Source: Actinomycetes bacterium
GTDB lineage: Bacteria > Actinomycetota > Acidimicrobiia > Acidimicrobiales > Palsa-688
Assembly: GCA_021811865.1 (NCBI GenBank)
Contig: JAKAQB010000002.1
Span: 69,974-133,973 of the forward strand
Reading direction: 5' to 3'
DNA length: 64,000 bases
The position numbers and the translations under genes are program-made. Position 1 is the first letter of the stretch. Each line of letters starts with the position of its first letter. Positions 26,469 through 34,898 of this stretch are shown in pieces. The notes below the pieces were generated by a model that saw only the letters and a list, made by a program, of their open reading frames with translations, was not told the DNA's origin and searched no databases.

Positions 26469-26942
26469 TCAGCCGACAGGGGCGACCGGTGCGGCCGGCG
26501 CCAGCGGCAGTGATGCCTCCAGGGCGCCACCGGCGGTGCGTCGCACCATGTCTGCCAGCGTGAAGGAGTCGAGGTGGTGGCGCATGTGCTCGCCGACCTC
26601 CGCCCACAGGGCGAGCAGGGCACACTGGCCTTCGTGGTCGCACGCCCCGTTCTGGTGCGGCTCGCCAAAATCGCCGGCGACTATCGGCCCGTCGACGGCG
26701 CTCACGATCTCCCCCAGGGTGATTGCCTCGGCCGGACGGGCCAGGACGTAGCCGCCACCGACGCCGCGCTTGGAGCGCACCAGGCCGGCGCCCTTCACGG
26801 CCAGCAGGATCTGCTCGAGGTACGGCTGGGGCAGACCGGTTCGCAGCGCGATGTCGCGCACCGACGTGGGCTGCTCGTCGGCGTGCAGGGCCAGCGACAG
26901 CAGCGCCCGGCTCGCGTAGTCGCCGCGCGTCGAGACCTTCAC
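26469..26942 (-). CDS. Rrf2 family transcriptional regulator
   Basis: 157 residues. Winged helix MKVSTRGDYASRALLSLALHAD ... TGLPQPYLEQILLAVKGAGLVRSKRGVGGGYVLAR is diagnostic of Rrf2. The sensor loop has two cysteines (CDHEGQC) where IscR and NsrR have three, so Fe-S binding would need another ligand, perhaps a nearby His. GTG at 26942 lies 6 nt after a TACCAT -10. It is in an operon with the GNAT/acyl-CoA-synthetase protein and diverges from the phosphodiesterase gene 38 bp away. Confidence 0.92.
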   Translation of the reverse strand: MKVSTRGDYASRALLSLALHADEQPTSVRDIALRTGLPQPYLEQILLAVKGAGLVRSKRGVGGGYVLARPAEAITLGEIVSAVDGPIVAGDFGEPHQNGACDHEGQCALLALWAEVGEHMRHHLDSFTLADMVRRTAGGALEASLPLAPAAPVAPVG

Positions 26943-26948
26943 GGGCCC

Positions 26949-26954
26949 ATGGTA
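26949..26954 (-). promoter_or_regulatory. -10 hexamer TACCAT, leaderless Rrf2 gene
   Basis: On the minus strand TACCAT ends 6 nt before the GTG of the Rrf2 gene. It lies in a 38-bp divergent gap shared with the phosphodiesterase promoter. Confidence 0.4.
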
Positions 26955-26967
26955 GGCGCCGGGTCGG

Positions 26968-26973
26968 TAGCGT
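26968..26973 (+). promoter_or_regulatory. -10 hexamer TAGCGT, leaderless phosphodiesterase gene
   Basis: TAGCGT ends 7 nt before the ATG at 26981. The same hexamer and spacing precede fbiC and the YyaL gene. Confidence 0.42.
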
Positions 26974-26980
26974 CGGCCGG

Positions 26981-28642
26981 ATGTTCCCCCCCGCCCCGAC
27001 CCTCCCCGCCTACGGTGGCGCGTGCCTCTCCGGCCTCCTGCCGGCGCTGCTCGCCGCCCCCGGTGAGCGTCCCGCCTGGGTGCCCGAGCCGGCGGCCGAC
27101 GCCCGCCAGGTCCTGCTCCTGGTCCTCGACGGCCTCGGGTGGGAGCAGCTCCAGGCGCGCCCGGCACTGGCGCCGACCCTGGCGGCCATGGCGGGCGGGC
27201 CGATCACCTCGGTCGCTCCCACCACCACGGCGACCGCCCTCACGTCGATCTCGACGGGGCGGGCGCCGGCCGACCACGGCGTCGTCGGCTACCGCGTCCG
27301 GGTCGTCGGCCCCCAGGGTGAGGAGGTGATGAACGTGCTGCGCTGGACCACGGCGTCGGGCGACGCCCGGGGTTTCGTGGCACCGGAGACGTTCTCCTCC
27401 GCCGAGCCCTTCGGTGGGCGGAGGCTGCCGGTCGTGAGCCGGTCGAAGTTCAACGGCTCCGGGTTCTCCGTGGCCCACCTCCGCAACGCCGTCAACCGCA
27501 GCTGGCATCTCCCCTCCGGGATGGCGGTGGAGGTGGCTGCCGCCCTGGCCGAGGGTGAGGCGCTGGTGTACGCCTACTACGACGGGATCGACACGGTCGC
27601 CCACGCCGCCGGCCTCGGCGCCCACTACGACGCCGAGCTCCGCTGGACCGACCGCCTCGTCGCCGATCTCCTCTCCCTGCTCCCACGAGGCGCCGTGCTG
27701 GTGGTGACCGCCGACCACGGCCAGGTGGAGGTGGGGGGCGGGGCCACCGCCCTCGACCGGGCGGTCCTCGATGGCGTTCGCCTGATGTCGGGGGAGGCCC
27801 GGTTCCGGTGGCTCCACGTCCGCGACGGTGCCGCCGGCGACGTGCGGGCGGCAGTCGCCGAGCGCTACGGGGCCGAGGCCTGGGTGCGCACGCTCGACGA
27901 GCTCGATGCCGACGGGTGGTACGGCGGCCGGCTCGGTCCCGTCGTGCGCGAGCGGCTCGGGGACGTGGCCCTCGTCCCGTTCCGGCCGGTTGCCTACCTC
28001 GAGCCCGACGACGACGGCGAGGCGCGCCTGGTGTGCCGCCACGGCTCGCTCACCGCCGGCGAGGTGCTGGTGCCCCTGCTGGCCGCCGCCGGCGTCGGGG
28101 CGAGTAGTGGCGGGGTGGTGGGCAAGCCTTTCCGGGAGAGGCAGACTGGAGGCATGTCCCCAGAGGAGCGGTTGCCGTCAGAGCTCGTGATCGTGCATGG
28201 CCCCGGCCCGGACCAAGATGGTGAGAACGCTGTCAACGAGATGGTCGAGCAGCCGGCGAAGATCATGCGGATCGGCTCGATGATCAAGCAGCTCCTCGAC
28301 GAGGTGCGCCAGGCGCCTCTCGACGAGGCGAGCCGCACCCGCCTGCGTGACGTCTACGACACTTCGGTCAAGGAGCTGGCGAGCGGCCTGTCCCCGGACC
28401 TGAGGGAGGAGTTGGAGCGCCTGACGCTGCCCTTCGGCGAGGAGGGCGTGCCGAGCGAGAGCGAGTTGCGCGTCGCCCAAGCCCAGCTGGTCGGATGGCT
28501 CGAGGGCCTGTTCCACGGCATCCAGGCGACCCTGTTCGCCCAGCAGATGGCCGCCCGCAACCAGCTCGAGGAGATGCGCCGGCGCAGCCTGCCGGCCGCC
28601 CCCGAAGACCGGGCGGCCCAGCCGGGGGGCACCTACCTGTAG
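26981..28642 (+). CDS. Type I phosphodiesterase reading in frame into proteasome activator
   Basis: 553-codon open frame. Residues 1-375 are an alkaline-phosphatase-superfamily phosphodiesterase/nucleotide pyrophosphatase: metal site VLLLVLDGLGWEQL, nucleophile threonine region APTTTATALTSISTG, YYDGIDTVAHAAGLG, VVTADHGQVEV and CRHGSLTAGEVLVPLLAAAG. No stop codon separates this from the Bpa/PafE sequence that starts at codon 392. The product may be a natural fusion, or the phosphodiesterase frame may simply share the downstream stop while Bpa is made from its own internal start. Substrate unknown; no signal peptide. Confidence 0.75.
   Translation: MFPPAPTLPAYGGACLSGLLPALLAAPGERPAWVPEPAADARQVLLLVLDGLGWEQLQARPALAPTLAAMAGGPITSVAPTTTATALTSISTGRAPADHGVVGYRVRVVGPQGEEVMNVLRWTTASGDARGFVAPETFSSAEPFGGRRLPVVSRSKFNGSGFSVAHLRNAVNRSWHLPSGMAVEVAAALAEGEALVYAYYDGIDTVAHAAGLGAHYDAELRWTDRLVADLLSLLPRGAVLVVTADHGQVEVGGGATALDRAVLDGVRLMSGEARFRWLHVRDGAAGDVRAAVAERYGAEAWVRTLDELDADGWYGGRLGPVVRERLGDVALVPFRPVAYLEPDDDGEARLVCRHGSLTAGEVLVPLLAAAGVGASSGGVVGKPFRERQTGGMSPEERLPSELVIVHGPGPDQDGENAVNEMVEQPAKIMRIGSMIKQLLDEVRQAPLDEASRTRLRDVYDTSVKELASGLSPDLREELERLTLPFGEEGVPSESELRVAQAQLVGWLEGLFHGIQATLFAQQMAARNQLEEMRRRSLPAAPEDRAAQPGGTYL
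28142..28147 (+). promoter_or_regulatory. Candidate internal -10 for bpa
   Basis: CAGACT ends 6 nt before the internal ATG at 28154. TGGGCA at 28119-28124 (17-bp spacing) is a possible -35. This would make a leaderless bpa transcript inside the longer frame. Confidence 0.35.
28154..28642 (+). CDS. bpa: Bacterial proteasome activator (Bpa/PafE family)
   Basis: 162 residues if started at the internal ATG. The core matches mycobacterial PafE closely in wording: EMVEQPAKIMRIGSMIKQLLDEVR, APLDEASRTRLRDVYD, LVGWLEGLFHGIQATLFAQQMAAR. It ends in GGTYL, equivalent to the C-terminal GQYL that docks into the 20S proteasome ring and opens its gate without ATP. The N-terminal part (before about residue 30) is variable. 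The proteasome genes themselves are not in this window. Preceded in frame by the phosphodiesterase. Confidence 0.9.
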   Translation: MSPEERLPSELVIVHGPGPDQDGENAVNEMVEQPAKIMRIGSMIKQLLDEVRQAPLDEASRTRLRDVYDTSVKELASGLSPDLREELERLTLPFGEEGVPSESELRVAQAQLVGWLEGLFHGIQATLFAQQMAARNQLEEMRRRSLPAAPEDRAAQPGGTYL

Positions 28643-28746
28643 CGCTGGAGCGCTTCGCGGATCACTGCCACCAATCGGCTGCGGTCATGGACGACGTCCC
28701 ACCAGGTGTAGACGAGCAGTTGCTGGCCGCCGAGCCGCACCTCCAC
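28633..28746 (-). pseudogene. C-terminal remnant of a DUF559-like endonuclease
   Basis: A 37-codon frame whose product contains VYTWWDVVHDRSRLVAVIREAL, very like the last strand and helix of DUF559 (Vsr-like nuclease fold) proteins. The rest of the gene is gone; the phosphodiesterase-Bpa gene and fbiC flank it. Read as a gene relic, from recall of the family pattern. Confidence 0.35.
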
Positions 28747-28755
28747 CCAGGATCT

Positions 28756-31059
28756 CTACGGCACACGGGTGGGCGCGCTGGCCGGCGCCACCCCGACCCG
28801 CCCGTACAGCGTGGTCCGCTGCTGCAGCGGGCGGCCGAGGGGCTCGACGATCCGCCTGAAGTCCTCGGGGGTCATCAGCTGCCCGTGCGTGGCGCCGGCG
28901 GCGCGTGAGATGTTCTCGTCCATGAGGGTGCCGCCGAGGTCGTTGCAGCCGGCGGCGAGCAGCTGGGGGATGGCGTCGGGACCGAGCTTCACCCACGACG
29001 CCTGGACGTTGGGGATGGCGCCGGCGTAGGCGATGCGCCCGACGGCGTGGATGAGGACCGCCTCGCGGAACGTCGGGCCACGCCGGGACCGCTTCTGGAG
29101 GTAGATGGGTGTGGCCATGTGGACGAACGGGAGGGGCACGAGCTCCGTGAACCCGCCGGTCTCGCGCTGGAGCGCCCGGGTGCGCAGGAGGTGGCGGGCC
29201 CAGTGCACGGGCCGCTCGACGGCGCCGAACATGATCGTCACGTTGGATCGCAACCCGACGGCGTGGGCGCTGCGGTGCGCCTCGAGCCACTCGTCGGTGC
29301 TGACCTTGTCGGGGCAGAGCACCGCCCGCACCTCGTCGTCGAGGATCTCGGCGGCGGTGCCGGGGAGTGACCGCAGGCCGGCGTCCTTCAGCCGGCGCAG
29401 GTAGGAGGTGAGCGGTTCGCCGAGCCGGCGGGCGCCCTCGGTGACCTCGAGCGCCGTGAAGCCGTGGATGTGGATTGTCGGGGACGCCGCCCGGACAGCC
29501 CTGATGACCTCGAGGTAGTAGTCCCCGTCGAACTTGGGGTGGATGCCGCCCTGCAGGCACACCTCGGTGGCGCCGAGCTTCTCGGCCTCGGCGACGCGGC
29601 GGCCGATCTCGTCGAAGTCGAGCAGGTAAGGGTCTCCTCGGAGGTTGAGTGACAGCGGCCCCTTGCTGAAAGCGCAGAAACGGCACTTGAAGGTGCAGAC
29701 GTTGGTGTAGTTGATGTTGCGGTTGACGACGTAGGTGACGGCGTCGCCCGCCTCCCGGCGGCGGATCTCGTCGGCGACCAGAGCGACCGCCCGCACCTCG
29801 GGTCCCCGAGCCCCGAAGAGGGTGACGAGCTCTTCCTCGCCGAGCTCCTCGCCGGCGAGGGCGCCGGCGAGGACCTCCCCGACGGCGCCGCCTGCCGACG
29901 GGCGCGCCCCCGGCACGACCAGCACCGGCGGGGGGGTGTCGCCTCCTGAGCACCAGGCCTCGAGGTCCCGGCCGAGGCCCTCGGCGTCCGAGTGGTCGAG
30001 GACCGGGAACCGCATGGCCGGGTCGAGCCAGCGCTCGGCTCGAGCCGCGAACGACGGGTAGACGGTGAGGCGGGGCGCCAGCGTGCGGCCCCGTTGCTCG
30101 GTGGCGGTGCGGAGGGCCTCGATGGCCGGCCAGGGGCGTTCGGGGTTCACGTGGTCGGGCGTGATCGGGGAGACCCCGCCCCAGTCGTCGATGCCGGCGT
30201 CGAGCAGGGCAGCGAAGTCGTCGGAGAGGTTGGGCGGCGCCTGCAGGTGGATGGACGGGGGGAGGAGCAGGCGGGCCGCGGCGATGGTCCGCAAGTAGTC
30301 GTCGTCGCCGGGGGCGGGGGTCGCGTGCATCGCCGTGCCGGGCTTGGGCAGGAAGTTCTGGACGATCACCTCCTGCACGTGACCCCACCGCCCGTGGGCG
30401 GCAGCGATGGCATCGAGGGAGCGGACCCGGTCGGCGAAGGTCTCGCCGATGCCGACGAGGATGCCCGTGGTGAACGGGATGGAGAGCGCGCCGGCGGCTT
30501 CGAGGGTCGCCAGGCGGCGGGCCGGGGTCTTGTCGGGCGAACCCCGGTGGGCGGCCAGGCCGTCGACGAGGACCTCGAGCATCATGCCCTGCGAGGCGGT
30601 GACGGGCCGCAGGGTGGCGAGCTCCTCGGCGGACAGCGCGCCGGCGTTGGCGTGGGGGAGCAGGCCGGTCTCGTCCCGTACGGCCGCGCACGCCGCCGCC
30701 AGGTACTCGACGGTCGACGAGAAGCCCTCCGACGCCAGCCACCGGGCGGCCACCGGGTAGCGCTGCTCGGGGCGCTCGCCGAGGGTGAACAGCACCTCGT
30801 GGCATCCAGCCGCCGCCCCCCTGCGGGCGATGGCGAGCACCTCTTCGATCGTGAGGAACGGCGAGGCGACGCGGGCAGGCGCCTTGGCGAAGGTGCAGTA
30901 GCCGCAGCGGTCCCGGCACAGCTCGGTCAGCGGCACGAACACCTTGGGCGAGAAGGTGGTGCGGGTGCCGAAGGCGGTGTCGCGAACCGCTCGCGCCGCC
31001 GCCATGAGCTCGTCGAGAGGAGTGGCGGCCAAGCCGCCCGGGCTGAGATCGAAGGTCAC
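28756..31059 (-). CDS. fbiC: FO synthase, CofG-CofH fusion (FbiC)
   Basis: 767 residues with two radical-SAM domains. The N-terminal CofG half has the cluster CRDRCGYC (about residue 48). The C-terminal CofH half has CTFKCRFCAFSKG (about residue 445) with YVVNRNINYTNVC before it and LQGGIHPKFDGDYYL after it. It condenses 5-amino-6-ribitylaminouracil with tyrosine to make FO, the chromophore of coenzyme F420. Fusion is the actinobacterial form. GTG start 7 nt after TAGCGT. No other F420 gene is in the window. Confidence 0.96.
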   Translation of the reverse strand: MTFDLSPGGLAATPLDELMAAARAVRDTAFGTRTTFSPKVFVPLTELCRDRCGYCTFAKAPARVASPFLTIEEVLAIARRGAAAGCHEVLFTLGERPEQRYPVAARWLASEGFSSTVEYLAAACAAVRDETGLLPHANAGALSAEELATLRPVTASQGMMLEVLVDGLAAHRGSPDKTPARRLATLEAAGALSIPFTTGILVGIGETFADRVRSLDAIAAAHGRWGHVQEVIVQNFLPKPGTAMHATPAPGDDDYLRTIAAARLLLPPSIHLQAPPNLSDDFAALLDAGIDDWGGVSPITPDHVNPERPWPAIEALRTATEQRGRTLAPRLTVYPSFAARAERWLDPAMRFPVLDHSDAEGLGRDLEAWCSGGDTPPPVLVVPGARPSAGGAVGEVLAGALAGEELGEEELVTLFGARGPEVRAVALVADEIRRREAGDAVTYVVNRNINYTNVCTFKCRFCAFSKGPLSLNLRGDPYLLDFDEIGRRVAEAEKLGATEVCLQGGIHPKFDGDYYLEVIRAVRAASPTIHIHGFTALEVTEGARRLGEPLTSYLRRLKDAGLRSLPGTAAEILDDEVRAVLCPDKVSTDEWLEAHRSAHAVGLRSNVTIMFGAVERPVHWARHLLRTRALQRETGGFTELVPLPFVHMATPIYLQKRSRRGPTFREAVLIHAVGRIAYAGAIPNVQASWVKLGPDAIPQLLAAGCNDLGGTLMDENISRAAGATHGQLMTPEDFRRIVEPLGRPLQQRTTLYGRVGVAPASAPTRVP

Positions 31060-31066
31060 AGGACCG

Positions 31067-31072
31067 ACGCTA
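31067..31072 (-). promoter_or_regulatory. -10 hexamer TAGCGT, leaderless fbiC
   Basis: On the minus strand TAGCGT ends 7 nt before the fbiC GTG at 31059. Confidence 0.42.
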
Positions 31073-31082
31073 CCGAAGGCGG

Positions 31083-31116
31083 GCCGCCGGGCGAGCGCCG
31101 CCGCCGGGCGAGCGCC
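31083..31116 (+). repeat. 17-bp tandem repeat x2
   Basis: Two identical copies of gccgccgggcgagcgcc in the fbiC-dnaE divergent region. Confidence 0.75.
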
Positions 31117-31170
31117 GCCGCCGGCGGCGGCGAGCCACGGAGGGGTGCTGGAGCCGACGGCCCGGCGCGC

Positions 31171-31176
31171 TAGCCT
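31171..31176 (+). promoter_or_regulatory. Candidate dnaE -10
   Basis: TAGCCT, about 100 nt before the dnaE GTG. No good -35 is seen. If used, it places the DnaA-box-like cluster in the 5' leader or just downstream of the start site. Confidence 0.3.
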
Positions 31177-31205
31177 TCCCCGCGAGGAATCACACCGGTG
31201 TAAGC

Positions 31206-31240
31206 CTGTCCACAGGCCCGTCCACAGCTCCTGTGGATCA
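31206..31240. promoter_or_regulatory. Three DnaA-box-like sites upstream of dnaE
   Basis: CTGTCCACA (31206-31214), CCGTCCACA (31218-31226) and, on the minus strand, TGATCCACA (31240-31232). All contain the TCCACA core of the high-GC DnaA box (TTGTCCACA). They suggest control of dnaE by DnaA, although only the cores are perfect. Confidence 0.5.
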
Positions 31241-31277
31241 CCGTGGTCGGGACGCCGAGCGAGGAGGAGAATCGGCT

Positions 31278-34200
31278 GTGGCGGCCTCGTTCACCCATCT
31301 GCACCTTCACACCGAGTTCTCGATGCTCGACGGTGCGGCCCGGGTGAGCGAGGTGGTGGCCAAGGCCGCGTCCGACGGCCAGCCGGCGATCGGCATCACC
31401 GATCACGGCAACATGTACGGCGTCCTCGACTTCTACAAGGAGGCCCGCAACGTCGGCATCAAGCCGATCATCGGCACCGAGGCGTACATGGCCAGGGAGA
31501 GCCGCCACGAGCGCCCCGCCCGCCGGGGCCGCATCGACGACGGTGGGGGCGACGGTGAGGGGGGGGCCAAGCTCTACTACCACCTGACGCTGCTCGCCGA
31601 GTCCGACGTCGGGTACAAGAACCTGCTGGAGCTGTCGAGCGAGGCCTACCTCGACGGTTACTACATCAAGCCCCGGGTCGACTGGGACATGCTGGCCGCC
31701 CACCACGAGGGTCTCATCGCCACGACCGGTTGCCTCGGCGGCGTCGTGGCGCAGGCGTTGCTCGGTGGCCAGGCCGACAAGGCGACCGAGCTCGCCGCCC
31801 GGCTGCAGGACATATTCGGGCGCGACAGCCTGTTCATCGAGCTCCAGGACCACGGCCTGGCCGAGCAGCGCCGCACCAACCCTCAGCTGTTGGAGATCGC
31901 CGAGCGCATCGGCGCTCCACTGCTGGCCACCAACGACAGCCACTACACCGACCGGGGCGACGCTGTCGCCCACGACGCCCTGCTCTGCGTGCAGACCGGG
32001 TCGGTCATGGACGACCCCAAGCGGTTCAAGTTCGACGGCGAGGAGCACTACCTGAAGACGGCCGCCGAGATGCGCCAGCTGTTCGCCGAGGTGCCCGAGG
32101 CGTGCGACAACACCTTGTGGGTCGCCGAGCGGGCCGACGTCGAGATCGAGTTCGGCAACCCCAAGCTTCCGAGCTACCCCCGGCCGGCGGGCTTCGCCAC
32201 GGCCGACGACTACCTGCGCCACCTGGCGTTGCGGGGTGCCGGCGATCGCTACGGGTCCCCCGTCCCCGGTGAGGTCGTCGAGCGGCTCGACTACGAGCTC
32301 GGGGTCATCTCCTCCATGGGGTTCTCGGACTACTTCCTCGTCGTCTGGGACCTGATCGACCACGCCCGGCGTCAGGGCATCCGCGTCGGGCCCGGTCGGG
32401 GCAGCGCAGCCGGCTGCTGCGTCGCCTACTGCCTGCGCATCGTGGACGTCGACCCGATCGCCCACGGCCTCATCTTCGAGCGGTTCCTCAACCCGGGCCG
32501 CAAGCAGATGCCGGACATCGACATGGACTTCGACGAGCGGTTCCGGTCGGAGATGATCCGTTACGCCGCCGAGAAGTGGGGCTGGGACCACGTGGCCCAG
32601 ATCGTCACGTTCTCGACGATCAAGGCCCGAGCGGCGGTGCGCGACGCGGCGCGGGTGCTCGGATACCCCTACGGCGTCGGCGACCGCGTCGCCAAGGCGA
32701 TGCCCCCTCTCGTCATGGGCCGGGACACCCCGCTGTGGGCGTGCATGGAGGAGCACCCCAAGTTCGCCGACGGCTTCAAGGCGGCCGTCGAGCTGCGGGA
32801 GATGTACCGCGCCGACCCGGACGTGAAGCGGGTCGTCGACGTCGCCCGCGGGCTCGAGGGGCTCCGCCGCCAGGACGGCATCCACGCCGCCGCCGTGGTG
32901 ATCTCCGCCGAGCCGCTGACCGAGCACCTCCCCATCCAGCGCAAGCCGGAGGCCGGCGGCCGGCCCGAGGACGCCCCCATCGTCACCCAGTATGAGATGC
33001 ACGGCGTGGAGGAGCTCGGCCTGCTCAAGATGGACTTCCTCGGGCTGCGCAACCTGTCGGTGATCGAGCGCACCCTCGACCTGATCGAGGCCAACACCGG
33101 CGAGCGCCCCGACATCGACCGCCTGCCTCTCGACGACGGTCCGACCTTCGAGATGCTCCGGCGGGGGGAGAGCATCGGCGTGTTCCAGCTCGAGGGCGGG
33201 CCGATGCGAGCCCTGCTGCGAGCGCTGGCGCCGACCGACTTCGCCGACGTGGCCGCCCTCAACGCCCTGTACCGGCCGGGCCCGATGGCCCACAACATGC
33301 ACTACGACTACGCCGACCGGAAGAACGGGCGGAAGCCGGTCACCTACCTCCATCCCGACCTGGAGCCCGTGCTCGCCGACACCCAGGGGCTGATGATCTA
33401 CCAGGAGTCGATGATGCGGGTGGCCCAGAAGGTGGCCGGCTACACCCTGGAGGAGGCCGACAACCTCCGGAAGGCAGCGGGCAAGAAGGTCCGCGAGATC
33501 ATGGCCAGGGAGCGGGAGAAGTTCGTGGCGGGCTGCGAGCGCACCGGGTACGGCCGCCAGCTGGGGACGCAGCTGTTCGACATGATCGAGCCGTTCGCCG
33601 ACTACGCCTTCAACAAGAGCCATGCCTTCGGCTACGGGCTCGTCATCTACTGGACGGCCTGGCTCAAGGCCAACCACCCCGCCGAGTACCTCGCAGCGCT
33701 CCTCACGAGCGTCAAGGACGACAAGGACAAGACGGCCGTCTACCTCGCCGAGTGCCGCGCCCTCGGCATCGAGGTCCTCGTGCCCGACGTCAACGTCTCG
33801 ATGTCGGAGTTCACCGCCGTGCGTGGCGGCGGCGTACAGGGAAACGGCGTCATCCCCTTCGGCCTGTCCGCCATCCGCAACGTCGGGGAGGGCCTCGTCG
33901 AGCGGATCATCGCCGAGCGGGAGGCGGCGGGGCCGTTCACCGACTTCTACGACTTCGCCCGCCGGGTCGACCCCGTGGTCCTCAACAAGCGCACGGTCGA
34001 GTCGCTCGTCAAGGCGGGGGCCTTCGACTCCCTCGGGCACCCGAGGATGGGCCTCTGCCAGGTCTTCGACCAGATCGTCGACCGCACCCTCGCCCGCCGA
34101 CGAGAGCAGGACCAGGGCGTGATGAGCCTTTTCGGGGACTTGGGCGACGGGGACGGCGACGGCGGCTTCGACGACGCCCGGGTGCCGATCCAGGCGGTCG

Positions 34201-34853
34201 AGTTCGACAAGAGCCAGCGGCTCACCTTCGAGAAGGAGATGCTCGGCCTCTACATCTCCGACCACCCGCTGCTCGGCCTCGAGGCCGCCCTCGGGCGCCA
34301 CGTCGACGCAACGATCAACGACCTGCGGGACGAAGCGGCGACGAGCGGCGTCGACCGGGGCGAGCCGCGCTGGGTCGGCGGGGTCGTCACCGGCCTGGCG
34401 CGCAAGTACACCAAACGGGGTGAGCTGATGGCGACGTTCGTGCTCGAGGACCTCCAGTCCGCGATCGAGGTCTGGGTGTTCCCCCGGACGATGTCCGACG
34501 TCGCCCACCTGCTCGCCGACGACACCGTCGTCTGCGTGAAGGGGCGGCTCGACACCAGGGACGACCAACCCAAGCTCGTCTGCCTGGAGGTGAGGCGCCC
34601 CGAGCTGGTCGCCGGGGCCGAGCCCCTGCACCTGCAGCTTCCGGTCCAGGCGCTCACCGAGGACCGCGTCGACCGGCTGAAGAAGGTCCTCGGCGACCAC
34701 CCGGGGGAGTCCCCGGTGCTCCTGCACGTCGGCACCAAGTGCCTCCGCCTGGACGCCGCATGGGGGGTGGACGCCAGCACCGGACTGCTCGGCGAGCTAC
34801 GGGTGCTCCTCGGCCCGGGGTGCCTTTGGAACGGAGGGGCCGCGAGCGCCTAA
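31278..34853 (+). CDS. dnaE: DNA polymerase III alpha subunit
   Basis: 1191-residue C-family replicative polymerase, DnaE1 type. PHP domain first (FTHLHLHTEFSMLDGAAR, ITDHGNMYG), then the palm with catalytic aspartates in MPDIDMDFDERFR (about 415-428), the fingers, a helix-hairpin-helix region, and a C-terminal OB fold (RWVGGVVTGLARKYTKRGELM). GTG at 31278 has GAGGAGGAGA 8 nt upstream. There is a short Gly/Asp-rich insert near residue 85. No intein. Confidence 0.97.
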   Translation: MAASFTHLHLHTEFSMLDGAARVSEVVAKAASDGQPAIGITDHGNMYGVLDFYKEARNVGIKPIIGTEAYMARESRHERPARRGRIDDGGGDGEGGAKLYYHLTLLAESDVGYKNLLELSSEAYLDGYYIKPRVDWDMLAAHHEGLIATTGCLGGVVAQALLGGQADKATELAARLQDIFGRDSLFIELQDHGLAEQRRTNPQLLEIAERIGAPLLATNDSHYTDRGDAVAHDALLCVQTGSVMDDPKRFKFDGEEHYLKTAAEMRQLFAEVPEACDNTLWVAERADVEIEFGNPKLPSYPRPAGFATADDYLRHLALRGAGDRYGSPVPGEVVERLDYELGVISSMGFSDYFLVVWDLIDHARRQGIRVGPGRGSAAGCCVAYCLRIVDVDPIAHGLIFERFLNPGRKQMPDIDMDFDERFRSEMIRYAAEKWGWDHVAQIVTFSTIKARAAVRDAARVLGYPYGVGDRVAKAMPPLVMGRDTPLWACMEEHPKFADGFKAAVELREMYRADPDVKRVVDVARGLEGLRRQDGIHAAAVVISAEPLTEHLPIQRKPEAGGRPEDAPIVTQYEMHGVEELGLLKMDFLGLRNLSVIERTLDLIEANTGERPDIDRLPLDDGPTFEMLRRGESIGVFQLEGGPMRALLRALAPTDFADVAALNALYRPGPMAHNMHYDYADRKNGRKPVTYLHPDLEPVLADTQGLMIYQESMMRVAQKVAGYTLEEADNLRKAAGKKVREIMAREREKFVAGCERTGYGRQLGTQLFDMIEPFADYAFNKSHAFGYGLVIYWTAWLKANHPAEYLAALLTSVKDDKDKTAVYLAECRALGIEVLVPDVNVSMSEFTAVRGGGVQGNGVIPFGLSAIRNVGEGLVERIIAEREAAGPFTDFYDFARRVDPVVLNKRTVESLVKAGAFDSLGHPRMGLCQVFDQIVDRTLARRREQDQGVMSLFGDLGDGDGDGGFDDARVPIQAVEFDKSQRLTFEKEMLGLYISDHPLLGLEAALGRHVDATINDLRDEAATSGVDRGEPRWVGGVVTGLARKYTKRGELMATFVLEDLQSAIEVWVFPRTMSDVAHLLADDTVVCVKGRLDTRDDQPKLVCLEVRRPELVAGAEPLHLQLPVQALTEDRVDRLKKVLGDHPGESPVLLHVGTKCLRLDAAWGVDASTGLLGELRVLLGPGCLWNGGAASA

Positions 34854-34856
34854 AAT
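34826..34856 (+). promoter_or_regulatory. Candidate promoter at the dnaE stop
   Basis: TTGGAA (34826-34831) and TAAAAT (34851-34856, overlapping the dnaE stop) are spaced 19 bp. GAGGAGGG lies about 13 nt before the ATG of the next gene at 34899. TAAAAT is one of the few AT-rich hexamers in this part of the window. Confidence 0.38.
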
Positions 34857-34898
34857 GGCGCGGTCAGGCTGGTAGGTTCGAGGAGGGTAGTCGCCGAT

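Noticed and set aside
31170..34727. Very long open frame antisense to dnaE
   Set aside because: High-GC shadow frame; the plus strand encodes an unmistakable DnaE with all motifs.
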